A stretch of 64,000 nucleotides of DNA from an uncultured bacterium (GCA_903826405.1 CAIKEH010000032.1:62001-126000); one strand, 5' to 3'; shown: positions 38,810 to 49,500, counted from the stretch's first letter. Numbers and translations are program-made. The notes: generated by a model from the sequence alone, not told the origin.

Positions 38810-40255
38810 TCAACGTGTGGATCGGGAAACCATTTCACGGACAGATGAGAGTGCCACCCTTTCCTGAGTCATGCTATCCCGATGACGAATGGTCACTGTG
38901 CCATCCTCCTTACTCTGATGGTCGATGGTGACACAATACGGAGTTCCCAAAGCATCCATGCGCCTGTACCTTTTCCCAATGGTATCCTTTTCCTCATAGA
39001 AGCAGTAGAAATCTTCCCGGCAGGAACGCATGAGTTCCCTGGCGATCTCAGGCAAACCATCTTTTTTCACCAAGGGAAGAATGGCCAACTTGATGGGGGC
39101 GAGTTTCGGAGGGATCTTGAGTACGACACGGCTATCCTCCTTACCATCTTCCTTGGTCCATTTTTCCTCCGTATAGGCATGACTGAGTGTGAGCAGGAAC
39201 ATACGATCAAGTCCAATGGAGGTTTCAATGACATAGGGGATGTAGTTCTGATTGAGCTCCGTGTCGAAATACTGCAACTTTTTACCACTGAACTGCTGGT
39301 GGTTGCGCAGATCGAAATCGGTCCGGGAGTGGATACCTTCCACCTCCTTCCAACCTATCGGAAAAGCGTACTCTATATCCACGGCCGCATCTGCATAGTG
39401 GGCAAGCTTCGCATGGTCATGAAAACGGTAATGGGCCGCATCGAATCCAAGACCGATATGCCAATCCATCCTTTCCTTCTTCCAATATTCATACCACTCC
39501 TTTTGTGTGCCGGGGCGGATGAAGAATTGCATTTCCATCTGTTCGAACTCACGCATACGAAAGATGAACTGCCTGGCAACGATCTCGTTGCGGAAGGCCT
39601 TTCCCACCTGAGCGATGCCAAAAGGCACTTTCATACGAGCCGTTTTCTGAACGTTGAGAAAGTTCACGAAAATACCCTGTGCGGTCTCTGGACGAAGATA
39701 GATCTCGCTGGCATCATCGGAAACGGAACCCAACTGTGTGGAGAACATCAGGTTGAACTGACGGACATCCGTCCAATTCGATGTGCCGCTTACCGGGCAA
39801 GCTATCCCTTCCTTCTCAATGAGGCTCTTGATGCCCGCATAATCGTTGTCGGACAACAACTTTTCCATGCTGGCCAACAGAGACTCTGCAGTCTCGGTCT
39901 TGCCTTCTTTTGCCAACTTATCGGCTTGTGCCTCGATTAGATGGTCAACACGGTAGCGTTTCTTGCTATCCTTGTTGTCGATCATCGGATCGCTGAAATT
40001 GTCCACATGGCCCGAGGCTTTCCAAGTGGTCGGATGCATGAAAATGGCGGCATCTATGCCTACGATGTTATCGTGCATACGGGTCATACTGTTCCACCAC
40101 TGTTCTCGGATATTCTTCTTCAATTCGCTTCCCCAGGGTCCATAATCATAAACGGCACTCAGGCCGTCATAGATCTCGCTGGATGGGAAAACGAAGCCAT
40201 ACTCTTTGGCATGTGATATGATAGCTTGGAATTTATTCGTATCTGTAGTGATCAT
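38810..40255 (-). CDS. glyS: Glycyl-tRNA synthetase (alpha2, class II)
   Basis: The 481-residue single-chain enzyme charges tRNA(Gly). Class II features are SSEIYDGLSAVYDYGPWGSE near the start, RPETAQGIFVNFLNVQKTAR, FRNEIVARQFIFRMREFEQM (motif 2), SIGLDRMFLLTLSHAY (motif 3) and RYRRMDALGTPYCVTIDHQS in the anticodon-binding domain. It is the alpha2 type, not the alpha2-beta2 type. It lies downstream of the MazG-like and dtd genes on the same strand. Confidence 0.95.
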   Translation of the reverse strand: MITTDTNKFQAIISHAKEYGFVFPSSEIYDGLSAVYDYGPWGSELKKNIREQWWNSMTRMHDNIVGIDAAIFMHPTTWKASGHVDNFSDPMIDNKDSKKRYRVDHLIEAQADKLAKEGKTETAESLLASMEKLLSDNDYAGIKSLIEKEGIACPVSGTSNWTDVRQFNLMFSTQLGSVSDDASEIYLRPETAQGIFVNFLNVQKTARMKVPFGIAQVGKAFRNEIVARQFIFRMREFEQMEMQFFIRPGTQKEWYEYWKKERMDWHIGLGFDAAHYRFHDHAKLAHYADAAVDIEYAFPIGWKEVEGIHSRTDFDLRNHQQFSGKKLQYFDTELNQNYIPYVIETSIGLDRMFLLTLSHAYTEEKWTKEDGKEDSRVVLKIPPKLAPIKLAILPLVKKDGLPEIARELMRSCREDFYCFYEEKDTIGKRYRRMDALGTPYCVTIDHQSKEDGTVTIRHRDSMTQERVALSSVREMVSRSTR

Positions 40256-40360
40256 AGGCGCAAAGATAACGCCTGAAGGTGATTCTGGATGATGAACTTG
40301 CCGGACAAAGCAGTTCCCGAATAAACGGATACAGAGAGATTGCTTACCTCTGATCGACCA

Positions 40361-40705
40361 CTACAATTTGGGATTATTCCTATGGCGATCAGCATCTCTG
40401 TCATTCTTCTTATCCATGTTCTTCTCCAATGCGGCTGTGAGATCGACTCCGGTCTGATTGGCCAAGCATATGAGTACCCACAACACATCGGCCATCTCAT
40501 CACCAAGATCGCGTCCCTTATCGGACTCTTTGAAAGATTGGTCCCCGTAGGTGCGGGCCATGATCCTGGCTAATTCGCCCACCTCTTCAGTGAGCATGGC
40601 CATGTTCGTGAGTTCGCTGAAGTATCTGACACCCGTGGTACGGATCCAGTCATCAACCCGTGTCTGTGCTTCCTGTAAGGTCATGTCTATGATTTCTATG
40701 TTCAA
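40361..40705 (-). CDS. MazG-like nucleotide pyrophosphohydrolase
   Basis: The 114-residue product has the MazG fold with metal-binding helices: LTEEVGELARIM and RDLGDEMADVLWVLICLANQ. Small enzymes of this type hydrolyse non-canonical or excess nucleoside triphosphates. An ATG seven codons in is an alternative start. It lies between dtd and glyS on the same strand. Confidence 0.88.
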   Translation of the reverse strand: MNIEIIDMTLQEAQTRVDDWIRTTGVRYFSELTNMAMLTEEVGELARIMARTYGDQSFKESDKGRDLGDEMADVLWVLICLANQTGVDLTAALEKNMDKKNDRDADRHRNNPKL

Positions 40706-40763
40706 GAATTTTTTATGAAATGTTCAATTGAACAATTGCGGTCTCAATATCCCTCAGGAGCGT

Positions 40764-41216
40764 TCACTCCTTGTTCTTGGTATCCATGATTATCGTAACC
40801 GGGCCATCATTCACGAGTGAAACTTTCATGTCTGCACCGAAAATACCTGTTGCTACTGGTCTTCCCAGATCCTTGGACAACTGGCTCACCATGGCCTCAT
40901 ATATGGGAATGGCGATCTCCGGCTTTGCCGCCTTGATATAAGAGGGGCGGTTCCCTTTTCGGGTCTGCGCGTGCAGGGTGAACTGGCTGATGGCCAATAT
41001 CCCACCAGCCGCTTCGATCACATTCCTGTTCATGACTCCCTGATCGTCATTGAATACCCGCAGGCTGACGATCTTACCGCTCAGCCAGATGACATCCTCC
41101 TGCCCATCGGCCTCTTCGATCCCGATCAGCACAAGCAATCCATGGGCAATAGATCCAATGGCCTTCCCATCCACTTCCACCGAGGCGGTGCTCACTCTTT
41201 GAATGACGGTACGCAT
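40764..41216 (-). CDS. dtd: D-aminoacyl-tRNA deacylase
   Basis: The 150-residue product removes D-amino acids from mischarged tRNA. Signatures are MRTVIQRVSTASVEVDGKAI at the start, SQFTLHAQTRKGNRPSYIKA with the active-site Thr, and the GPVT cross-subunit motif in NDGPVTIIMDT. The frame is open to 41318, but that part overlaps arfB. The ATG at 41216 is the standard start. It diverges from arfB across 33 bp. Confidence 0.95.
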   Translation of the reverse strand: MRTVIQRVSTASVEVDGKAIGSIAHGLLVLIGIEEADGQEDVIWLSGKIVSLRVFNDDQGVMNRNVIEAAGGILAISQFTLHAQTRKGNRPSYIKAAKPEIAIPIYEAMVSQLSKDLGRPVATGIFGADMKVSLVNDGPVTIIMDTKNKE

Positions 41217-41249
41217 AGGCTTTGACGGTCTTTCGTTTATCTTTGACTG

Positions 41250-41660
41250 ATGAAGATAGACATTAGCCCGGAGACCACATTCAGGACCGCCAGAAGCGGG
41301 GGTAAGGGTGGTCAGCATGTCAACAAGGTGGAAACCATGGTGGAAGGGATCTGGGAAGTGGACAGCAGTTCACTGATAGATGATGAACAGAAAAAACGCA
41401 TCCGAGAAAAATTGACGAACCGGATAAATTCCAAGGGTGTTTTATCTGTACGATCACAAGAAGAACGGACACAATTAGGCAACAAGCAACGGGTCATCGC
41501 AAAAATGAATCTTCTTGTGAATGAGGCCCTGTTGAGAAAAAAAGCAAGGATCGCCACTCGCCCCGGGAAAGCATCGGTGGAGAAAAGACTCGTTAGAAAA
41601 AAAAGAAATGCGGAAACCAAAAAATCCAGGGGGCAACGTAACTGGACAGTAGACCAATGA
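41250..41660 (+). CDS. arfB: Peptidyl-tRNA hydrolase ArfB-like (stalled-ribosome rescue)
   Basis: The 136-residue product has the release-factor GGQ motif at 20-22 (SGGKGGQHVNKVET) and a long basic C-terminal tail (KRLVRKKRNAETKKSRGQRN). That tail enters the mRNA channel of a stalled ribosome. The length excludes a full RF1/RF2. It is divergent from dtd and upstream of the MbnP gene. Confidence 0.92.
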   Translation: MKIDISPETTFRTARSGGKGGQHVNKVETMVEGIWEVDSSSLIDDEQKKRIREKLTNRINSKGVLSVRSQEERTQLGNKQRVIAKMNLLVNEALLRKKARIATRPGKASVEKRLVRKKRNAETKKSRGQRNWTVDQ

Positions 41661-41676
41661 AAACAGCTAATCCATC

Positions 41677-42447
41677 ATGGACATTTTGAGATCCCGATCA
41701 TCGAAAGTATTACTTCTGGCAACATCCCTTTTTCTGGCTCTTTCCTGTAAAAAAGATAAGAGCCTGGAGACCGGGAAAAGCCGGGTCAGTTTCCGTTTTG
41801 AAAATAGTGCTCAGGGAATACCGCTCCAACTCGAAAAAAAATACACCAACCCATTTGGGGAAGATTATACCGTGACCACTTTAAAATACCATATCAGTGA
41901 CATCACGATAAGTGATAGTTCAAAAAATATTTCTCGTGAAAAAACATGCTGCCACCTGTTGGATGCATCCGACTCCACATCCCTGCATTTCGATGCACAA
42001 CTGGATGAGATCAGTTTCGATCGGGTCAGTTTCATCATCGGAGTGGACAGTCTATACAATGTCAGCGGGGCACAGACGGGAGCACTTGATCCCGTGCATG
42101 GGATGTTCTGGACCTGGAATACCGGATACATCATGGCCAAACTGGAGGGTGAATCTTCCGTTTCCTCAGCCCCCGTTTCAAGATTCCAATACCATATCGG
42201 GGGATATGCCGGGTCAGTAGCCACGCAAAGAAAGGTAACGCTGACTTTCCCCGGAGGGCGATCATATAGTTTAAAAGCAGATCAACCCCTGACCATGATC
42301 ATCGATGTCAACATCAGCAAATGGTTCCGTTCGGCTCATGACCTGCCCATTGCATCGCAGCCGTTGGTCATGACCCCAGGACCACTGGCCATGCAGTATG
42401 CGGACAATTACGCCTGTCTTTTCACCGTTAAAGAGGTCCAGCCCTGA
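41677..42447 (+). CDS. MbnP-like periplasmic/lipid-anchored protein
   Basis: The 256-residue product has a lipoprotein signal with Cys at residue 24 (LALSC). The mature part matches the MbnP family: VSFRFENSAQGIPLQLEKKY, YTVTTLKYHISDITI, LDEISFDRVSFIIGVDS and GMFWTWNTGYIMAKLEG with W145 and W147. In methanotrophs, MbnP binds copper through a kynurenine made from Trp by the diheme enzyme MbnH. The next gene, overlapping by one base, is an MbnH-like protein, which supports the pairing. No methanobactin precursor was seen. Copper binding is inference. Confidence 0.88.
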   Translation: MDILRSRSSKVLLLATSLFLALSCKKDKSLETGKSRVSFRFENSAQGIPLQLEKKYTNPFGEDYTVTTLKYHISDITISDSSKNISREKTCCHLLDASDSTSLHFDAQLDEISFDRVSFIIGVDSLYNVSGAQTGALDPVHGMFWTWNTGYIMAKLEGESSVSSAPVSRFQYHIGGYAGSVATQRKVTLTFPGGRSYSLKADQPLTMIIDVNISKWFRSAHDLPIASQPLVMTPGPLAMQYADNYACLFTVKEVQP

Positions 42448-43502
42448 TGAGAAGAACTTCGACCATATTGATCCTGTCCTTACTGCTCATCTTCTCCGAG
42501 ATGCTCATGGAAGCCTGTAAAAAAACAGATTCAGTGGCTGGTCAGGGTATTGGGACCACACCTTTACAGTTGAAGGTTCCGCAGGGATTCCCTCCTCCGC
42601 AACCACTATTCGCCGATAATCCGCTGACTCAAGAGGGATTTGAATTGGGAAGAAGACTATTTTACGAAGGCAAGCTTTCCAGAGACTCCAATTTCCCGTG
42701 TGCATCATGCCACCAGCAATTCGCTGCTTTTTCCACCTTGGACCACCCCTTGAGTCATGGTTTCAATAACCAGTTCACCAGAAGGAATGCACCCGGCTTG
42801 TTCAATCTGGCTTGGCAGAGCAGTTTTCAATGGGATGGCGGAGTGAATCACTTGGAAGTACAACCTCTGAATCCGATCACTTCGTCGAACGAGATGGCGA
42901 TGACCATTCAGGAAGTTTTGGACAGATTGAAGAACGACACCAGATACCCTCCGATGTTCAAGGCCGCATTCGGTACGGAGGAGATCAATTCACAAAAAAT
43001 GTTGAAGGCTCTCAGCCAGTTCATGGGCATGATGGTATCTGGAAATGCGAAGTTCGATCTGGTCAAAAGAGGCCAGGCCACGTTCACCATTGCTGAACAA
43101 AGCGGCTACGCCATCTTTAAAAATAAATGTGCGACTTGTCATCCTGAGCCCCTGTTCACAGACAACAGCTTCAGGAATACAGGCCTCGCCGTGGATCCCG
43201 TATTGAATGATTCCGGAAGAATGAGCATCACTAAAGACCCGATGGATTATCTGAAATTCAAGGTGCCCAGTCTGCGAAACATTTACAAAACACAGCCATA
43301 CGGACACGATGGACGATTCTACTCGATAGGAGCCGTGATCGATCATTACCGTACAGGTGTCATCAACACACCTACCACGGATCCCAAACTCAGAAATGGG
43401 ATCCCCATGACGGATGAAGAGAAACTTGATCTATCGTCTTTTCTGCGCAGCCTGACGGACACGACATTCATAGTGGACAAGAGATTCACTAATCCCAACT
43501 GA
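42447..43502 (+). CDS. MbnH-like diheme cytochrome c peroxidase-family protein
   Basis: The 351-residue product has two c-type heme motifs, CASCH at 85-89 and CATCH at 228-232, and the cytochrome c peroxidase/MauG fold (EGFELGRRLFYEGKLSRDSN, VPSLRNIYKTQPYGHDGRFY). The N-terminus has a lipoprotein-like signal with Cys at residue 24 (LMEAC). It overlaps the MbnP gene by one base, so they are translationally coupled. In methanotrophs MbnH oxidises a Trp of MbnP; the same reaction here is inference. Confidence 0.9.
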   Translation: MRRTSTILILSLLLIFSEMLMEACKKTDSVAGQGIGTTPLQLKVPQGFPPPQPLFADNPLTQEGFELGRRLFYEGKLSRDSNFPCASCHQQFAAFSTLDHPLSHGFNNQFTRRNAPGLFNLAWQSSFQWDGGVNHLEVQPLNPITSSNEMAMTIQEVLDRLKNDTRYPPMFKAAFGTEEINSQKMLKALSQFMGMMVSGNAKFDLVKRGQATFTIAEQSGYAIFKNKCATCHPEPLFTDNSFRNTGLAVDPVLNDSGRMSITKDPMDYLKFKVPSLRNIYKTQPYGHDGRFYSIGAVIDHYRTGVINTPTTDPKLRNGIPMTDEEKLDLSSFLRSLTDTTFIVDKRFTNPN

Positions 43503-43513
43503 CATTTGGATGC

Positions 43514-44212
43514 TCAGTTATCCTTTTTCTTCTCTGACTTGGTTTGCTCAAGCAGGGCTTTGAGCCTGTCAACCTCCTGGGATTGCTTGGATTGTGCGTT
43601 GAGGTTGTCCTGGATATCCTTGTCTATCTTACTCCGTTTACTTTCCAGACTTTTGCCATCATCCACTAAACTCGAATATTTCTTTTCAGCCTTTTTGATC
43701 TCCTCTTCCTGCGCCGATATCCGCTTCGCCAGATCATACTCGCCCACATTGGAGCCCATGGAACTGAAGAATGCTGTTGCACCTGCCGTAGCAGCAACAG
43801 CGGCTCGAGCATCTGAATTCGTTGAAGTAGCCACGAGATTCTCCCCGGGTTCGGAAACGATCACATACATGGTGGAGGTGGCACGGTCGCCCTTGCCCTT
43901 GCCATCCACCTTGTAATAAAGGTCATAATTATTCATGTCCTCCTTGTGCAATTTCACACCTTTGGCCACATTCCATCCCTTGCCGGCGCTTTTGACCCTG
44001 CCACCCATTTTCTTAACATAATCCTCCGTGGCATTCTCCAGATCCTTATATGGATAATTGAATTCAAGTATGGTGCAATTCTGCTGTGTTTTCTGATACT
44101 CCACCGAACCAGAGTATTTCCTGATGGGCTCAATGCTGTTAGCCTGACTGAAACCGGAGAAACTGAAGAAAAACAGGATGGCAATTAAAAAAATGGAAGC
44201 TCGCATGGTCAT
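43514..44212 (-). CDS. Exported coiled-coil hypothetical protein
   Basis: The 232-residue product has a signal peptide (SIFLIAILFFFSFSGFSQ). The middle is a soluble domain with YPYKDLENATEDYVKKMGGR and YDLYYKVDGKGKGDRATSTM. Residues about 160-232 are a strongly charged coiled coil (ISAQEEEIKKAEKKYSSLVD). I recognise no family. It converges with the MbnH gene and diverges from the flippase gene. Confidence 0.72.
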   Translation of the reverse strand: MTMRASIFLIAILFFFSFSGFSQANSIEPIRKYSGSVEYQKTQQNCTILEFNYPYKDLENATEDYVKKMGGRVKSAGKGWNVAKGVKLHKEDMNNYDLYYKVDGKGKGDRATSTMYVIVSEPGENLVATSTNSDARAAVAATAGATAFFSSMGSNVGEYDLAKRISAQEEEIKKAEKKYSSLVDDGKSLESKRSKIDKDIQDNLNAQSKQSQEVDRLKALLEQTKSEKKKDN

Positions 44213-44319
44213 GGGATTTAACGGTATGATCGAATTGCTGCGTAGACCCTCAATTTACCTTAAATATCATTCCCCCCTATACGGTTTTAGACTGTACATT
44301 TGTCTCCAAATCGAACGGA

Positions 44320-45846
44320 TTGAGCAGCATCAAGAAACTGGCCGGACAGACCTTCTGGTACGGCTTCAGCAATATATTCGGCAGGTTCCTCAACTACCTG
44401 CTGACCCCGCTGCTTACCGGCATCTACTCATCTGAGAAATACGGAGATATATCCATCCTGTTCGCCCTTGCCTCTTTCCTCAACATCGTGTTCACTTATG
44501 GCATGGAGACCTCCTATTTCCGTTTCAACAACACGAATCCGGAAAAAGATGTCTACAATACCAGCCTGACCAGCATGATCGCAACGACCATATTGTTCAC
44601 GGCAGTGTTGATCCTGCCCATACCTGCGATAGCCAATTTCATGAAGGTGGGAGAACATCCCGAATTCGTCCGCTGGGTTCTCTGGATCGTTGCTTTAGAT
44701 ACCATTACGGTCCTTCCCTTCTCTAAACTTCGATTCGAGGGAAGACCCAGAAAGTTCGCACTCATCAAGATCCTGAACATCCTCATTAACATAGGAACGG
44801 TCATCTTTTTCCTGGTACTCTGTAAAGGACAATATGAGAAGAAGGCGGACAATCTCTGGGCTACCCTATATGATCCGAGTATAGACATCGGATATGTTTT
44901 CTTGGCAAACCTGATAGCCAGCGCAGCCACCGTTCTGTTGCTGGGAAAAGAACTGATGGCCTTCCGCTTCCAATTCAACTGGAAACTGATGAAGGAGATC
45001 CTGATCTATTCCGCACCCCTCATCATCGTAGGATTCGGGGGAATGATCAACGAAACGATCGACAGATTCATGATCGTGCAACGCTTTCACGGGACAATCT
45101 CCGAAGCGAAATCGGCCAATGGCGTCTATAGTGCCAACAACAAGCTCGCCTTGCTGATCGTACTATTTATTCAAGCCTTCAGAATGGGCGCCGAACCATT
45201 CTTCTTTAAACAGTCCAGCGAGAAGAATGCTCCAAGGATCTATGCACGTGTGATGAAATTCTTCGTCATCACCTGCTGCTTTTGCTTTCTGGGTGTGGTA
45301 CTCTTTCTGGATGTCTGGAAACATTTCATGGGCATTCACAATCACCCCGAATACCTGCAGGGTCTTAGTGTAGTGCCCCTGCTGATGCTATCCAGGATCT
45401 TCCTCGGGGTTTATTACAATATGTCCATCTGGTACAAACTGACCAACCGGAACATCGCCGGAGCATGGATCACCATCGTCGGAGCCCTGATCACCATTTT
45501 AGTGAATTATACGTTGATCCCCTATCTGGGATTTGTAGCCTGCGCGATCTCTGTCACATTGTGCTACGGATTCATGATGGTGTCCAGTTATATTCTAGGC
45601 CAGAAATATTACCCGGTACCCTATGCATGGAAAAAACTCACTGCATACGTGGTCATATGCGTTCTCTTGTATTTGATCCACCAGCTTTTCCGTCACTTCT
45701 CGCCAAGCATCTGGTGGACGCATGGATTCGGACTGTTGGAATTAGTCTCATTCATGGCTTTCATTATCCGAATTGAAAAAAGGGAATTCTCCCGGATCCC
45801 GGTTATCGGGTCCATCCTTTTCCCGGAAGGCCCTTTCACCTCTTGA
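44320..45846 (+). CDS. Polysaccharide flippase (Wzx/MATE-type MOP superfamily)
   Basis: The 508-residue product has about fourteen membrane helices and opens with KKLAGQTFWYGFSNIFGRFL and LNYLLTPLLTGIYSSEKYGD, typical of lipid-linked oligosaccharide flippases. Segments such as LLMLSRIFLGVYYNMSIWYK and FVACAISVTLCYGFMMVSSY continue the pattern. The start codon is TTG at 44320; no ATG precedes it in frame with a good N-terminus. TACATTTG at 44295-44302 is a possible -7 promoter box. No glycosyltransferases lie nearby. Confidence 0.86.
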   Translation: MSSIKKLAGQTFWYGFSNIFGRFLNYLLTPLLTGIYSSEKYGDISILFALASFLNIVFTYGMETSYFRFNNTNPEKDVYNTSLTSMIATTILFTAVLILPIPAIANFMKVGEHPEFVRWVLWIVALDTITVLPFSKLRFEGRPRKFALIKILNILINIGTVIFFLVLCKGQYEKKADNLWATLYDPSIDIGYVFLANLIASAATVLLLGKELMAFRFQFNWKLMKEILIYSAPLIIVGFGGMINETIDRFMIVQRFHGTISEAKSANGVYSANNKLALLIVLFIQAFRMGAEPFFFKQSSEKNAPRIYARVMKFFVITCCFCFLGVVLFLDVWKHFMGIHNHPEYLQGLSVVPLLMLSRIFLGVYYNMSIWYKLTNRNIAGAWITIVGALITILVNYTLIPYLGFVACAISVTLCYGFMMVSSYILGQKYYPVPYAWKKLTAYVVICVLLYLIHQLFRHFSPSIWWTHGFGLLELVSFMAFIIRIEKREFSRIPVIGSILFPEGPFTS

Positions 45847-45848
45847 GA

Positions 45849-46490
45849 TCAGGCAGGCACATAGGGGTTGTGCGCCATCTCCTGTCCAATGGTCGTGGAA
45901 GGGCCATGACCTGAATATACGATCGTAGTCTGAGGCAGTTGGTACAGCACTTCACGGATACTTCTTTGCAAAGTACCCAAATCAGCCCCCGGAAGATCCG
46001 TACGACCGATACTTCCCCTGAAGAGGACATCTCCCGAGATCACAAAACCTCCTTCCGACGAATAAAAACTCAGGCTGCCGGGTGAATGGCCTGGCGTGAA
46101 AAGCACTTGCAGGTGATCCTCGCCAAGAATGAGATCCGTCCCCGCCTGAATATGCCTGCAAGGTCCGGTCCAGGAGTCGAATGGAAGATTCCACATCAGT
46201 CCGCTGGATGGCGCCAACTCAAAAAGCCTTTGCTCCAAGGCATGGAAATGTGGTTCAAGATTCCAGGTCTCGGCTGCGTATTTGTTCCCAAAAACATGGT
46301 CCAGGTGGCAATGGGTATTGACCAGCAGAACTGGGCGCAGGCCATTGCTTTGGACATAACCGTAAAGTGCCTCCCTTTCCCCATCTTCGTAGCATCCGGG
46401 GTCGAAAAGGATGCAGTCGCCCATGTCGTTGGAAACCAGATAAGTGTTCTCCTGCAGAGGACTAAAAGTGAAAATTTTAACGTGTAACAT
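45849..46490 (-). CDS. MBL-fold metallo-hydrolase (glyoxalase II-like)
   Basis: The 213-residue product has the metallo-beta-lactamase motif THCHLDH, with H60, H62, D64 and H65, after NTYLVSNDMGDCILFDPGCY. GHSPGSLSFYS and ISGDVLFRGSIGRTDLPG supply the remaining ligands, and VYSGHGPSTTIGQE ends the domain. It is probably a cytoplasmic thiolesterase-like hydrolase. Substrate unknown. It converges with the flippase gene, ending 2 bp from it. Confidence 0.9.
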   Translation of the reverse strand: MLHVKIFTFSPLQENTYLVSNDMGDCILFDPGCYEDGEREALYGYVQSNGLRPVLLVNTHCHLDHVFGNKYAAETWNLEPHFHALEQRLFELAPSSGLMWNLPFDSWTGPCRHIQAGTDLILGEDHLQVLFTPGHSPGSLSFYSSEGGFVISGDVLFRGSIGRTDLPGADLGTLQRSIREVLYQLPQTTIVYSGHGPSTTIGQEMAHNPYVPA

Positions 46491-46588
46491 CTGTACGGGG
46501 ATGTACGGTAAATAGTTTAATTTTATTGACGATTTGTAAAGTTATGGTCGGAAGGGATGGCGTGCGAATTATTCTGAATAAAAGATCT

Positions 46589-49500
46589 ATGCGAAAACTC
46601 ATTGGATTCCTCGTACCTGCTGTAATGCTCTTGTATTTTCCCGGTACCGCACAGGTGAGTTCCGTTGTTTTCGGAAAAAACAGGGTCCAATACAAGAATT
46701 TCAAGTGGAGATTCTACCAAACGCGAAATTTCAACACATACTTCAGTCAGGGTGGTTTGTCCTTGGGTAAATTTGTCGCACAGGTAGCTGAACAGGAACT
46801 TACCGGACTTGAGGATTTCATTGAATACGGACTTCAACGCAGAGGAAATATCATCGTCTACAACAGCTTCACCGACTATAAACAATCCAATATAGGTTTG
46901 GGGATCGACTGGCAACAGACCGGAGGTGTAACTCGTCTGGTCAATAACAAGGTGATGGTCTACTATGACGGAAACCTCAACAATCTTGCCCGTCAGGTTC
47001 GACAAGGCATCGCTCGGATCCTCGTGGACAACCTGCTATTCGGAGACGACATTGGAGAATTCGCCGGAAACCAAACCCTGCTTGACCTGCCCAAATGGTT
47101 GACGGATGGATATGTTGCATATGCTGCCGAGAACTGGAGCCCAGCACTTGACGACAAACTGAAATCGGCCATGCTCTCTGCCGACTACAAGAGTTTCTAT
47201 CAGTTCGCTTTTCGCGATCCCGACTTGGCCGGACATGCTTTCTGGCACTTCCTCGAAGAGAACTACCGAAAGGATAACACCACTTATTTTCTCTATCTAT
47301 CCCGCATATACAAGAACACGAATTCTGCCAGCTATCGGGTGACGAAAATGAAATTCAAAGACCTGCTGGCCCAGTTCATGGAAAAAGAGAGTGAAAAATA
47401 TCAGAACGACCTGCGTGGCCGTAAGAATCAGCCCAAAGGTAACGTCGTCGCGATCGAAGAGGTAGATATCCACAAGGACTTTTACCGTTTTCAAGCCAAC
47501 CCGATCCCGAAGAACAACACCTATGCGATGGTTCAATTCAAAAGAGGCATATACCGTGTTGTTCTGGATGATCCGAGCAACGACAGGAAGACTCTTTTGA
47601 AATCGGGTATCCTGAATTATCAGGCAGAGCTCAATCCCAACTACCCCATCCTTGCCTGGGATCCAAAAGGTTCAAGACTCCTCGTGATCTACCCCGAAGA
47701 AGGAAAGATCAAGATGTTCATATATGATCTCGTGACCAAGATGAAGACACATAAACAGGAGATCACAGATTTCCAGCTCATCCAGGACGCCAAGTTCATG
47801 CTGGATAACAATACACTGGTCTTGAGTGGAGTGAAGAATGGGCAGTCTGACATTTACATATACAAGATCAGTGAACAGACCGTACAGCAGATCACCAATG
47901 ATCCTTATGACGACATTGACCCTTCCTTTGTTGCTTTTCCCAGCAAGAGCGGAATACTCTTCAGTTCAAACCGCCCTTATTCAGACGCTCCCAAGGGTGA
48001 CACGGTGATCCCCTCCAGGAACCGATTCAACATTTTCCTCGTGGACAATTGGAACAGATCCGAGTTCAGACAGATCTCGAAACTTTCCAACATGAAATAT
48101 GGGAATGGACGATTCCCACTTCAGTACAATAGCAACCACTTCACTTTCGTGAGTGAGGAGAATGGCATCAGCAACCGATACGCAGGATTCTTCACCACGA
48201 AGAGGGCTGGCTTGGACACCTTGGTCAAAGTGGGTGATGACCTGCTTCGTAATCCTACGCGCGGTGATCTGGATTCCACATTAAAAGCCTGGGAAAAATC
48301 GGAACCGGATTCCGTTGGATTCATGTCCATCACCTCTGATAGCGCATATGTTTTCCCGCTGACCAATTACCAGAGCGGACTTCTTGAAACCCGCGGGGCG
48401 GGCGATAATAATCTTGTCAGCGAAGTGCGCCGAGAGGGTAACCTGAAATTCCTGTACAAACTCAAAATAAATGAGGATGCCCTGAAACGCAGGAACATCA
48501 ATGCCAAGCCCACCGAATACGTGAAAAAGCTGATGGAAGAGGATCGTCGTGCGGGAGGCAAGACCACTTTCTTCCAGAAAACGGAGCAAAAAGCCAAGGA
48601 TACCGTAGTCAATAATAATCTCTTCCAGACAGAATACGACAGCCAACCACAAGACAGTGGTATTCTCCAACTGAATCAGATGCTGCAGCAAGGCCAGAAA
48701 GAAGAACCCGTGCTTGCATCAGCCAGACTTTACGACTACAAACTTCGATTCTCTTCCGACTATATCGTGGCCGGATTCGATAATAGTGTTTTGATGAACA
48801 GGTTTCAACCTTATGCAGGCGGAGCCGGCCCCATCTACTTATCCAATTCACAGGCATTCAACGGAATCATCAGAATGGGTGTATCCGACCTGATGGAGAA
48901 CATCAAATTCTCCGGAGGCGTCCGTATTTCCACCAACTTGCGTGACAACGATTACATGGTCTCCTTCCAAAACCTGAAAAGACGCCTGGACTGGGGAATG
49001 ACCTTTTACCGCTCCAATTTCAACAACTACCAGATCTTCGACCCCAATGATATAAAGGGCCAGTTGAGCAACAAGATGTTCTCGAATCTTTACCAGGTGA
49101 ATATCAGTTATCCCCTAGATGAGATCCGCAGTTTCCGCGCCATCGTGGGCTATAGAAGTGACCGCGTAGTCATCAAAACCGACGCCAATTACCCACCCTC
49201 TCTTTCCTTGACAGACACCCTGCTCCGGTATGGCCTCGCACGACTGGAATACGTCCATGACAATACGATCAATCCTGCATTGGATATCTGGAACGGTTTG
49301 CGATTCAAGGTTTATGCAGACGTAGCCGCCCGCCTCACCAATGGAAGCACTACGGGTAAGACCACCATTAACCTAGGTACTGATATTCGTTACTACTACC
49401 CGATTTACCGGAATTTCATCTGGGCCGGTCGCGCCGCAGCGGATTTCTCCTTGGGAAATCAAAAGTTGATCTATTATCTGGGAGGAGTGGAAGGTTGGTT

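Noticed and set aside
38882-39940. 352-residue frame antisense to glyS
   Set aside because: Conserved glyS on the other strand explains the open frame.
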